64,000 nt of DNA from Leifsonia sp. Root112D2 (lineage in GTDB: Bacteria > Actinomycetota > Actinomycetes > Actinomycetales > Microbacteriaceae): the NCBI RefSeq assembly GCF_001424905.1, contig NZ_LMCU01000002.1, forward strand, positions 310,001 to 374,000. The letters run 5' to 3'. A program made the position numbers and the translations under genes. The notes beneath the pieces are model-generated. The model ran no database searches, had not been told where the DNA came from, and worked only from the letters and a program-made list of their open reading frames with translations. Positions 25,036 to 32,409 of this stretch are shown piece by piece. Position 1 is the stretch's first letter. Each line of letters begins with the position of its first letter.

Positions 25036-27225
25036 TCAGCGACCGACCCCGAGCGCGTCGCTCAGCAGGCCGATCAGCGCGTCGAGCTGCACCGAATCCG
25101 CCGAGCCGGGCTCGACATCCGAGCCGTCAAGCGCACGGGCGGCGAGCCCCTGCTTGGAGTCGATGAGCTCGGCGATCTTGGCGTCGATGGTCTGGGCGGC
25201 GATGATGCGCCAGGCGGTCACCGGCTCCTCCTGGCCGATGCGGTGCACGCGGTCGATGGCCTGCGTCTGCTCGGCGGCCGTCCACGACAGCTCGGCGAGC
25301 ACCACGTTGGAGGCGGCCTGCAGGTTGAGGCCGACGCCAGCGGCGGTCAACGAGCACACTGCCACAGCGACATCCGGATCGTTGTTGAACGCGTCGATCT
25401 CCTTCTGCCGGGCAATCGCGGTCTGGTCGCCACGAATGGAGATCGTGCGCAGATCGCGGGCGGCGAAGGCCTCTTCCGCGGCATCCATCACGTCGATGTG
25501 CTTGGCGAAGAACACGACCTTGCCCACCGAGCGCGCCAACTGCGCCGCGTAGTCCGAGGCGAGGTGCGCCTTGGCCTGGCCGATCTTGCGCACCATGGTG
25601 AAGACGTTCTCGCCGGTCTTCGCCGACTTCGACTCCTCGAGCTCGGCGTGCGCCACCATGCGAATGAGCTGCTCTCGACGGGCGTCGCTGTCGCCGTCGA
25701 ACGATTCGTGCACTCCGGATGCCGCGGCTCGCTTGTAACGCGCCACCAGCCTCTCGGCGAGCTTGTGTTCGGAGTCGCGAATGGAACGCCCGAGCTCGTC
25801 GTCGAGTTCGACCGGCAGGTCGACGACGCGACGGCTCGGCAGGTCGGCAGCAACGTCGAGCTTTCTGCGCCGCACGATGCCCATGTCGATGACCGCGGAG
25901 CGGGCGGCGGAGTAGAACCCGAGATCGGCGGGCGTCAGCTCGGTCTCCTCGAGCTTCTCCATGAGCGCACGAGTCGGCTTTGTGCCGTCGATCCAGCCGA
26001 GCAGCTGCCAGATGGCCCTGAAGTCGTCGATGTCGTTGATCAGCGGCGTTCCGGTGAGCGCCATCAGCAGCGGGTTGCCCGCCGGCGCCGACGCCCTGAT
26101 CGCCTCGGCCAGGCCGAGCACGTACTTGGAGCGCTGCGAGTGCAGGTTCTTGATGAAGTGCGCCTCGTCGACGACCATGCCCTTGAAACCGAGTTTGCTC
26201 AGCCAGGCCAGGTGCCGGTCGAGCACCTCGTAGTTGACGATCACGATGTCGGCGAAGGCATCGAGCCCCTCACCGTCGCCGTGAATCACGGTGGCCCGGC
26301 GATGCGGGGTCCAGCGCTCCACCTCGCGCGCCCAGTTCATCTTGACGACGTTCGGTACCACGGCGAGCAGCGGGTACGCACCGGCGACCGATGCGGCGAG
26401 CACAGACTGCGCCGTCTTTCCGAGACCGGGCTCGTCCGCGAGCAGAAAGCTGCGGTGCCCGAGGCGTACGCTCTCGACGAGCTGCGCCTGGTGCTTCATC
26501 AGTTCCATGCCGTGCGGGGAATATCTATCTATCGCGGGTGCGGGCGGCAGCTCCATGCTGGCGGCCTGGCCGCCCGAGCCGTATTCGAACGACTTGAACA
26601 GGGGGCCGAGCAGTTCCCAGGAGTCGAGCCTGCGCCGAGGTGCGGGCGTGCTCGAGGCCGCACGTGAGAAGTCCGGCGCGAGAAACGGATTGGAGAGCTG
26701 CCTGGCCTTCACCGATTGCGGAATGACCTGCTTCTCGGCGAGTTCGGGAGGAACAACCGATTCCTGCTTGGGCTGCGGCCGCTCGGAGGTGATGATGAGG
26801 TCGTCGGGGCTGAGTTCGGTACCGGATTCGAGCAGCCAGTCGCGGCGCAGCTTCTGCGCCGTCTCACTGGGCGCCGATCCGCTCTCCAGCAGGGCGATGA
26901 GCGAGGTGTCGCGTGCCGCGGTCTTGGCGAGGATGGTCGCGATGCCGTCGAGCCGCTTGAGCTGCTCGGCACGACCGGCATCCGTCAGCGTGGGGTCGGT
27001 CTTGGCCCTGGCCCGTTCCTCGCGCATGAGGAAGGCGATCACCTGGTACTTGGTGCGGTTCGTGGGGCCGAGCTTCTTGCCATCGCCCACCTTCGCCTCG
27101 ACCTCGCGCACCTTGCGCGCGAGCACCGGGATGAGACCGTCGTTATTGGCGTGACGGGTGCGCGACGATGAGCGGCGCTGGGCCGTCTGCGTGGCCTGCG
27201 TGGTGCGGTGACCGGAACGCGGCAT
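25036..27225 (-). CDS. SNF2-family DEAD/DEAH helicase
   Basis: A 729-residue SWI2/SNF2 ATPase resembling SMARCAL1/HARP-like annealing helicases in its compact two-lobe form. After a basic N-terminus and a helical region of about 240 residues come the Q-like MKHQAQLVES, Walker A DEPGLGKT (264-271), DEAH (353-356), ALTGTPLIN (motif III), and in the second lobe VVFFAKHID, ISIRGDQT, CSLTAAGVGLNLQAASNVVLAE and QAIDRVHRIGQ (motif VI). It probably remodels stalled replication or repair intermediates. The ATG at 27225 has GGAGG three bases upstream, a short spacing. Upstream, 27226-27419 is non-coding with a TAAACT box around 27385 as a possible promoter. Confidence 0.92.
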   Translation of the reverse strand: MPRSGHRTTQATQTAQRRSSSRTRHANNDGLIPVLARKVREVEAKVGDGKKLGPTNRTKYQVIAFLMREERARAKTDPTLTDAGRAEQLKRLDGIATILAKTAARDTSLIALLESGSAPSETAQKLRRDWLLESGTELSPDDLIITSERPQPKQESVVPPELAEKQVIPQSVKARQLSNPFLAPDFSRAASSTPAPRRRLDSWELLGPLFKSFEYGSGGQAASMELPPAPAIDRYSPHGMELMKHQAQLVESVRLGHRSFLLADEPGLGKTAQSVLAASVAGAYPLLAVVPNVVKMNWAREVERWTPHRRATVIHGDGEGLDAFADIVIVNYEVLDRHLAWLSKLGFKGMVVDEAHFIKNLHSQRSKYVLGLAEAIRASAPAGNPLLMALTGTPLINDIDDFRAIWQLLGWIDGTKPTRALMEKLEETELTPADLGFYSAARSAVIDMGIVRRRKLDVAADLPSRRVVDLPVELDDELGRSIRDSEHKLAERLVARYKRAAASGVHESFDGDSDARREQLIRMVAHAELEESKSAKTGENVFTMVRKIGQAKAHLASDYAAQLARSVGKVVFFAKHIDVMDAAEEAFAARDLRTISIRGDQTAIARQKEIDAFNNDPDVAVAVCSLTAAGVGLNLQAASNVVLAELSWTAAEQTQAIDRVHRIGQEEPVTAWRIIAAQTIDAKIAELIDSKQGLAARALDGSDVEPGSADSVQLDALIGLLSDALGVGR

Positions 27226-27419
27226 GATCCTCCGTAAGCGGGCGGGCGAGGCGCGAATGACGCTCGCACTGCGCGGGGCCCTGATGAGAGCAACGTCACA
27301 CGAAGCGCCCGAGATGGGCCTGGCGCTTGCGAACAAGCCGACGTGACGTGTCGAATCGGTGAACGGGTGAACCCGCGCGTGAGATAAGTTTACGCGAATC
27401 TCGGCGTTCAATGCACCGT

Positions 27420-27767
27420 TTATGACTCGGTGAGATACTCACGCAGCACCACGGCCTGGTTGTGCGCCGCGTCGTGTGCCGAGTAGAGCAGGGTGACGGT
27501 GTCGTGCTGCGTGCCGAGAGTGCGCAGCGCCGTCACCGCGTCGTTCGCGTCGAGCTCCACCCGGTAGCGCTCACGAAACTCCTCGTAACGTTCGTCGACG
27601 TGCCCGAACCACTTACGCAATTCGTTACTCGGCGCAACATCCCTGGCCCATTCGTCGAGAGCGACCTTCTGTTTCGAGAGCCCCCGCGGCCAGATGCGGT
27701 CGACAAGCACCCGAAAGCCGTCGGATGCGTCGGCTGCGTCGTAGACGCGCTTGAGAACAAAGGCCAT
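27420..27767 (-). CDS. DUF488-family protein
   Basis: A 115-residue protein of the DUF488 family. It begins with the characteristic KRVYDAADASDGFRVLVDRIWPRGLSK, and continues with W-x-DVAPSNELRKWFGH and TLLYSAHDAAHNQAVVLREYL. Proteins of this type are small, soluble and uncharacterised, and are sometimes described as uroporphyrin-III methyltransferase-like by weak similarity, which I would not rely on. The helicase gene starts upstream on the same strand beyond a 194-bp gap, so it probably has its own promoter. A CAGAGT hexamer stands near the start. Function unknown. Confidence 0.88.
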   Translation of the reverse strand: MAFVLKRVYDAADASDGFRVLVDRIWPRGLSKQKVALDEWARDVAPSNELRKWFGHVDERYEEFRERYRVELDANDAVTALRTLGTQHDTVTLLYSAHDAAHNQAVVLREYLTES

Positions 27768-27806
27768 GCCTTCACTCTGTCACTGCCGCGCAGAAACGGC
27801 GAGGGG

Positions 27807-28154
27807 CTACTTCCTGGCAGCGAGTGGCACCTTGATGGTGAGGCCGGCGGCCACGAAAACCACGGTGCCCACGATGTGCAGAATGCGCAGCAGCAGATCA
27901 TCGATGGTCAGGGGCCACACGGGATTCCAGATGACCGCGATGGGGATGAGCCCCACGTACCACCACCAAGCCTTCGCCTGCCCGGCGAAGACACACAGGA
28001 TCAGCGCGAAGATGCTCGCGGCATACTCCACGAAGGTGAACCAGTCGCTGCCGATCAGGGCCAGACCGGCGAGCAGAACGATGCCGCCGAGAAGTCCGGG
28101 CGCAAGTGCGGCGCGGCTGAAATCGGATTGCCCATAGCGGTTGTTGTTGCTCAT
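27807..28154 (-). CDS. Small membrane protein, DUF6804-like
   Basis: A 115-residue protein with a short hydrophilic N-terminus (SNNNRYGQSDFSRA) and about four hydrophobic helices, including a tryptophan-rich segment AWWWYVGLIPIAVIWNPVWPL. I associate it with the DUF6804 family common in Microbacteriaceae, from memory. No catalytic residues are evident. A TAGACT box at 28164-28169 lies nine bases before the ATG, between the ribokinase stop and this start, so the gene may have its own promoter. Function unknown. Confidence 0.78.
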   Translation of the reverse strand: MSNNNRYGQSDFSRAALAPGLLGGIVLLAGLALIGSDWFTFVEYAASIFALILCVFAGQAKAWWWYVGLIPIAVIWNPVWPLTIDDLLLRILHIVGTVVFVAAGLTIKVPLAARK

Positions 28155-28173
28155 CAGGGGCCGAGTCTACCGG

Positions 28174-29130
28174 TCAGCCGCGTCGAGACCTGCCGAGCGA
28201 CCCGACCAGTGCATCGATCTCGGCGCGTACCGGAATGGACGCCGCGGCTCCCGGCCGCTGCACCGAAAGTGCACCGGCAGCGGATGCGAATTGAGCCGCG
28301 TCGACGAGGTCCTCGCCGCGCGCCAGGGCTGCCACAAGCGCACCACAGAAGGTATCGCCCGCGCCCGTCGTGTCGACCGGTGTCGCGCGAAACGCGGGAA
28401 CGTGAGCAGCCGGACCGTCTCCCATGTCACGGTTCAGCACAATGGAGCCGTTGGCCCCGAGGGTGATGATCACAGCGGGCACGGCCTCGCGCAGCGTGAT
28501 CGCGATATCGTGGGCCGCGTCGACGCTGAGGGTTTCGCCCGGCATCCGGTGGCCCGAGAGATCGCGCGCCAGGGCGATCGCCTCATGCTCGTTGACGATG
28601 AGCACATCGACTATCGCGAGCAGGCGTTCTGGCAGCGAACAAATCGGTGCGGCGTTGAGCACGACGACGGTCTCAGCCGCCCGCGCCACCGTCGCGGCCT
28701 CGACTACCGTCTCCAGCGGAGTCTCCAGCTGTACAAGCAGAAAATCGGATGCAGCGATGATGTCGCGCTCGACCGCCGTCACCTCGACAAGGTGGGCGTT
28801 GGCACCGGAGTTCACGACAATCGCGTTCTCCCCGGACTGCGCCACCGTGACGAACGCCGTGCCGGTCGGTGCGTCGACGCGCCTCGCGTGAAGCAGCACG
28901 CCGGCCTGGCTGAGCTCGTGCGCCAGCACGTCACCGTCGGCATCAGAACCGAGCGCGGTGATGAATTCAACGGATGCTCCGGCGCGTGCCGCGGCGATGG
29001 CCTGGTTGGCACCTTTGCCTCCGGCGTGTGGCGCGGCATCCGTTGCAAGAACGGTCTCCCCCGGCGAAGGGATGCGCGGTACACGGTAGACGAAATCACG
29101 ATTGGCGCTACCGACGACGACGACTGACAC
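28174..29130 (-). CDS. rbsK: Ribokinase / PfkB-family sugar kinase
   Basis: A 318-residue PfkB-family kinase that would phosphorylate ribose or a related sugar. Family signatures are VVVGSANRDFVYRVPRIPSPGET at the start, the GGKGANQAIAAARAGA signature 1, and the anion-hole motif DTTGAGDTFCGALVAALARGE near the end with the catalytic Asp. The GTG at 29130 is preferred because AAAGAGG lies six bases upstream; an earlier GTG at 29151 sits right after a TAGGCT promoter box and would leave no room for a transcript start. A gene for an RbsD/FucU-like protein precedes it on the same strand, which supports a sugar-handling role, but no transporter is adjacent. Confidence 0.9.
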   Translation of the reverse strand: MSVVVVGSANRDFVYRVPRIPSPGETVLATDAAPHAGGKGANQAIAAARAGASVEFITALGSDADGDVLAHELSQAGVLLHARRVDAPTGTAFVTVAQSGENAIVVNSGANAHLVEVTAVERDIIAASDFLLVQLETPLETVVEAATVARAAETVVVLNAAPICSLPERLLAIVDVLIVNEHEAIALARDLSGHRMPGETLSVDAAHDIAITLREAVPAVIITLGANGSIVLNRDMGDGPAAHVPAFRATPVDTTGAGDTFCGALVAALARGEDLVDAAQFASAAGALSVQRPGAAASIPVRAEIDALVGSLGRSRRG

Positions 29131-29211
29131 GCTGCACCTCTTTCGCGTCACAGCCTAGCCCGGCAGAAGGCGCCCGGTACAGCGAGCCGGCGCGGCAAGC
29201 CGGCACAGCGA

Positions 29212-29257
29212 AGAGGCCGTCTTTCACTCCGCTGATGCGGGATGAAAGACGGCCTCT
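29212..29257. terminator. Strong hairpin between the RbsD/FucU-like gene and rbsK
   Basis: Perfect 14-bp arms AGAGGCCGTCTTTC and its complement around an 18-base centre that can itself pair through CCGC/GCGG. It lies 19 bases after the stop of the RbsD/FucU-like gene and before the rbsK promoter, so it probably ends the upstream transcript. No T-run follows on either strand. Confidence 0.7.
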
Positions 29258-29276
29258 CGTGGATCTTTGAGCGCGG

Positions 29277-29702
29277 TTAGCAGGCTCCCTTGCGCAGAAC
29301 GAACGCGCACGGAGGCGCATCCGATCCCACACGAACGGTAGCCACCGAGTGCCGGGCAAGCGCGACGAAGGGTTCCTTCCCGAGTTGCGTCATGCTCACA
29401 CGACGCAACTCGGCGTCTGACGCAATGCCGTTGACCGCAAAAGCGACGTCGGGCAGATCGTCAAACACGCCGGTGCAGTCAAAGAATGCAATCGGCGAAG
29501 GGTCCATCTCGTCCAGTGGCATGACGCTGAGGATCGCATCGGCCGCGGCCTCTGTCGACACCTCACCAAGATCGATGACGGGTGAAACAATTTCTTCTTC
29601 TGGATAGCCACTGCCGACCAGGGTAAGCAGGTCGCCTTCTTTCATGGAATCCAGCACGCTTAAAAGCGCACCAGAAAGCAGCGGGCTAAGGTTCTTCAGC
29701 AA
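29277..29702 (-). CDS. RbsD/FucU-family protein lacking the catalytic residues
   Basis: The 141-residue reading from a TTG start matches the sugar-pyranase/mutarotase family: LKNLSPLLSGALLSVLDSM at the N-terminus and a C-terminal VLRKGA. TTG is chosen because AGGAAAGG stands six bases upstream and the protein then begins exactly like the family. Key residues are missing: the family's GHGD histidine is Glu22 (KEGD), the VDAGFP aspartate region is VGSGYP, and the C-terminal YxN is PCAF. Ring-flipping catalysis is therefore doubtful. The coding bases are visibly less GC-rich than those around it. It lies upstream of ribokinase with a hairpin between. It may be a sensor, a structural homologue or a decaying gene. 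Confidence 0.7.
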   Translation of the reverse strand: MLKNLSPLLSGALLSVLDSMKEGDLLTLVGSGYPEEEIVSPVIDLGEVSTEAAADAILSVMPLDEMDPSPIAFFDCTGVFDDLPDVAFAVNGIASDAELRRVSMTQLGKEPFVALARHSVATVRVGSDAPPCAFVLRKGAC

Positions 29703-29777
29703 AGTCGGGCCTTTCCTGTAAAACGAATAATACTCAACCCCTGCGTCAAGCATAGACCCGTCTGTTCAGAAGAACCG

Positions 29778-29795
29778 ACCCCCCTAACGGGGGTG
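29778..29795. promoter_or_regulatory. G/C-tract palindrome, candidate CsoR-family operator
   Basis: CCCCC-TAAC-GGGGG flanked by A and TG, in the divergent region between the RbsD/FucU-like gene and the CsoR-family gene. A second C-tract with GGTAT lies at 29888-29905. CsoR-family repressors bind such G/C-tract inverted repeats. The remaining bases of 29703-29929 hold no gene. Confidence 0.5.
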
Positions 29796-29917
29796 ATTAT
29801 GGAAACGCGCCGCAGGATGTGTTGTGCTGGCCCGCCAAATTCTGCTAAAAGCACACAGCTTCCTCACAGGCCGGTCTCACCCCTGCTTATCCCCCCTCCC
29901 GGTATCGCCGATCCGGC

Positions 29918-29923
29918 TATGCT
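29918..29923 (+). promoter_or_regulatory. Leaderless -10 box of the CsoR-family gene
   Basis: TATGCT six bases before the GTG start. It fixes that start, since other nearby ATG codons are out of frame. Confidence 0.5.
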
Positions 29924-29929
29924 GATGGC

Positions 29930-30208
29930 GTGATCCCGGACATTAAAAAAAGGGCGCTGCATCGTGCGCGCATCCTTGAAGGGCAGCTGCGCGGCCTGGA
30001 GAAGATGATCGATAACGAGGAATACTGCGTTGACATCATCACGCAGTCGCTGGCCATCCAGAAGTCGCTCGGCTCGCTCAACAAGCTCCTGGTCGAGAAC
30101 CACCTCAAGACGCATGTCACGGAGATGTTCGACGCCGGCGCCCCCGAACGCGAGAAGGCTATCGCCGAACTGCTCACCGTGTTCGAACTCTCCAACAACC
30201 GCAGTTGA
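29930..30208 (+). CDS. CsoR/RcnR-family (DUF156) transcriptional repressor
   Basis: A 92-residue all-helical repressor of the copper/nickel/formaldehyde/persulfide-sensing family. The ARILEGQLRGLEKMID helix and the sensing positions are clear: Cys33, His58 and His62. Copper CsoR has Cys-His-Cys at these places, while nickel/cobalt RcnR and formaldehyde FrmR have Cys-His-His or Cys only, so copper is less likely. An extra His11 near the N-terminus could be a fourth ligand. The GTG start follows a TATGCT box directly. A macrodomain gene begins six bases after the stop and is probably cotranscribed. A G/C-tract palindrome upstream may be its operator. Confidence 0.9.
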   Translation: MIPDIKKRALHRARILEGQLRGLEKMIDNEEYCVDIITQSLAIQKSLGSLNKLLVENHLKTHVTEMFDAGAPEREKAIAELLTVFELSNNRS

Positions 30209-30214
30209 GTCGTC

Positions 30215-30760
30215 GTGACCACCCTCGAATTCATTCGCGGTGATATCACGCACGAGGCCGTCGACGCCATTGTCAACGCGGCGAACTCCAGCCTGCTGGG
30301 CGGCGGCGGGGTCGACGGCGCCATCCATCGCGCTGGCGGACCCGCCATTCTCGACGCCTGCCGCGCGCTGAGGCAGACAACGCTCCCACAGGGGCTCCCC
30401 ACGGGACAGTCCGTCGCCACCACTGCCGGCCAGCTTGCCGCCCGCTGGGTGATCCACACGGTCGGCCCAGTGTGGCACGCCCGGCAAGACCGCTCCGCGC
30501 TCCTGGCCGACGCCTATCGCAACAGCCTTCGCCTCGCTGGCACGCTCGGAGCGACACGCATCGCGTTTCCCGCGATCTCGGCAGGGGTGTACGGCTGGCC
30601 CATGCACGACGCCGCACGCATCGCGGTCGAGACGGTGCGCGACGAGACTGCGCGCACGCATGCGGAGGGTCTTGCACCCACGCTCGTTCGCTTCGTGCTG
30701 TTCTCGGATGCCGCCCTTGCCGCCTTCGAATCGGCTGCGGGCGGCGCGACACGGGTCTAA
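30215..30760 (+). CDS. Macrodomain protein, O-acetyl-ADP-ribose deacetylase-like
   Basis: A 181-residue single macrodomain that binds ADP-ribose and probably removes O-acetyl or ADP-ribosyl groups. Signatures are GDITHEAVDAIVNAANSSLLGGGGVDGAIHRAGG, the pattern GQSVATTAG, WVIHTVGP, and the loop FPAISAGVYGWP. These match the YmdB/MacroD group, including the catalytic-loop asparagines and the glycine-rich loop. The GTG start is six bases after the CsoR-family stop, so a metal- or electrophile-sensing repressor would control this gene. The link between the sensor and ADP-ribose metabolism is inference. It is convergent with the SGNH hydrolase gene. Confidence 0.93.
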   Translation: MTTLEFIRGDITHEAVDAIVNAANSSLLGGGGVDGAIHRAGGPAILDACRALRQTTLPQGLPTGQSVATTAGQLAARWVIHTVGPVWHARQDRSALLADAYRNSLRLAGTLGATRIAFPAISAGVYGWPMHDAARIAVETVRDETARTHAEGLAPTLVRFVLFSDAALAAFESAAGGATRV

Positions 30761-30778
30761 CGTCGCGGCTGCCACTTT

Positions 30779-31390
30779 TTAGGTGGGACCGGCAAGGCCC
30801 TTCGGCAGGTAGATCGCACGGCTGCTCGGCGGCAGTCCGCGCAATGCCTCGAGAGCCGGACGCAACTCGGAGAGCCAGGCCTCGTATCCGGTGTCGTTGA
30901 GGTGCAGGCGGTCCTGGCTGTACTCGGGGTTGAGTTCGCCGTCGGGCAAAGCCAGCAACGGCCACAGATCGAGATACTGGGCGCGAACGGATGGGGCGAA
31001 CTGCCACAGATGCCGGTTGATCTCGCGTACGATCTCGGCGGACTCACGGTCACGCGGCATGACGGACTGCACGAGAATCTGCGAGTCAGGCAGATCCCGC
31101 CGCAGCGTCACCAGAATCGTCTCGATGTTGCGCACCACGTGCTCTGCCGAGCGTCGCCAGGCCAGATCGTTGGTGCCGATGAGCAGCACGACGGTTCCGG
31201 GGCGCGCCTCGATCACCTGGGACAGCCGCGAGATCACGTCATCGGTGGTGTCCCCGCCGACGCCGTAGTTCGCGACCTCCTCGTCGGAGAACCACTCCTG
31301 CCAGCGCCCGGCCTCGGTGAGGCTGTCGCCGATGAAGGCCGTCACGCTACTGCCTGGCACCTGTGGCTCCCGTCGCATTCCCCTTTGCAT
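30779..31390 (-). CDS. SGNH/GDSL-family hydrolase
   Basis: A protein of up to 203 residues with the SGNH esterase blocks: block I FIGDSLTEAG with the nucleophile serine, block II GVGGDTTDDV with the glycine, block III LLIGTNDLAW with the asparagine, and block V SQDRLHLNDTGY with Asp and His. No signal peptide is seen, so it acts in the cytoplasm or is released otherwise. The start is uncertain: ATG codons at 31390 and 31378 lack good ribosome sites, and a GTG at 31345 just before TAFIGDS is possible. Likely an esterase or acyl hydrolase; substrate unknown. Bases 31391-31548 upstream contain nothing recognisable. Confidence 0.88.
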   Translation of the reverse strand: MQRGMRREPQVPGSSVTAFIGDSLTEAGRWQEWFSDEEVANYGVGGDTTDDVISRLSQVIEARPGTVVLLIGTNDLAWRRSAEHVVRNIETILVTLRRDLPDSQILVQSVMPRDRESAEIVREINRHLWQFAPSVRAQYLDLWPLLALPDGELNPEYSQDRLHLNDTGYEAWLSELRPALEALRGLPPSSRAIYLPKGLAGPT

Positions 31391-31548
31391 CCATCATCAC
31401 TCGGATGCGAGGCAGACGCCACCCCACCATCGGCAACGATCTCGATTACGCAGGTGAGCCGTCACGAATCGACCCTCGTTCACGATCGGAAGGTCGAAAT
31501 GCGTCGGCTCGGTACGCCACGCCAGCGCGTCAGGCTGGTGCGTCGGCG

Positions 31549-32409
31549 CTAAATGAGCGCCTTCGTATGCCAGACGGTCTTGGTCTCGGTGAAGGCGAGA
31601 ATGCGGTCGAGGGCCGGCGAGGCGGCATCCGGCCCGTTCTCGGGCTGCAGCACACGCTTGAGCGTGTCGGCCGCAGCGATCTGCAGATCAACCCAGTCGA
31701 GCGCGCCGGCGCCGACCAGGTCGAGCGCGTTCACATCGGCGTGCGAGGCCAGCCAGGGCGTGATCTCTGCGGGCGAACCGGTGAGGATGTTGACCACGCC
31801 AGCCGGAACGTCGCTCGTCGCGAGCACCTCGGCGAGGCTGATGGCAGACAACGGCAGCGCCTCGCTCGCTATGACGACCACGGTGTTGCCCGCGACGAGC
31901 GCGGGCGCGACCGCGCTCACAAGGCCGAGTAGCGAGGAGTCCTGTGGCGCCACGATGGCGACGACGCCCGTGTGCTCGGGCACCGAGAGGTTGAAGTACG
32001 GGCCGGCTACCGGGTTGGCGTTGCCACTGACCTGCGCGTATTTGTCGGTCCAACCGGCGTACCAGACCCAGCGGTCGATGGCCTCGTCGACCTGGGCCGA
32101 TGCGGCGGCGGATGTGACGCCCTCCGTCTCGATGATCTCCGCGATGAACTGCGCGCGGCGCCCATCGAGCAGCTCAGCGATGCGATAGAGCACCTGGCCG
32201 CGGTTGTACGCGGTGGCACCCGACCAACCGGTGACGGCAGAGCGCGCCGCTACCACGGCGTCCCGAGCATCCTTGCGCGAGGCCCTGGCCGCGTTGGCGA
32301 GAAAGGCGCCCTTCGACGAGAGAATCTCGTACGTACGGCCTGACTCACTGCGCGGGAATTTTCCGCCGATGAACAGCTTGTACGTCTTGGGAATGGCGAG
32401 GCGGCTCAT
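31549..32409 (-). CDS. Half-length aldehyde dehydrogenase homologue without active site
   Basis: A 286-residue protein similar to the N-terminal (NAD-binding) half of aldehyde dehydrogenases: YKLFIGGKFPRSESGRTYEI, DRWVWYAGWTDKYAQV, GVVAIVAPQDSSLLGLVSAVAPALVAGNTVVVIASE and VPAGVVNILTG. The family's PWNFP is PQDSS, the cofactor-binding lysine of KPAE is missing (IASE), and the chain stops before the glutamate and cysteine of the active site. It starts inside the stop codon of the full-length enzyme (ATGA), so the two are coupled. A clean stop and intact reading make recent decay unlikely. It may be a non-catalytic subunit of the neighbouring aldehyde dehydrogenase. Confidence 0.85.
   Translation of the reverse strand: MSRLAIPKTYKLFIGGKFPRSESGRTYEILSSKGAFLANAARASRKDARDAVVAARSAVTGWSGATAYNRGQVLYRIAELLDGRRAQFIAEIIETEGVTSAAASAQVDEAIDRWVWYAGWTDKYAQVSGNANPVAGPYFNLSVPEHTGVVAIVAPQDSSLLGLVSAVAPALVAGNTVVVIASEALPLSAISLAEVLATSDVPAGVVNILTGSPAEITPWLASHADVNALDLVGAGALDWVDLQIAAADTLKRVLQPENGPDAASPALDRILAFTETKTVWHTKALI

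Noticed and set aside
30761..30800. T-rich hairpin at the convergent ends of the macrodomain and SGNH genes
   Set aside because: The stem is only four pairs (CCAC/GTGG), too weak to claim as a terminator.
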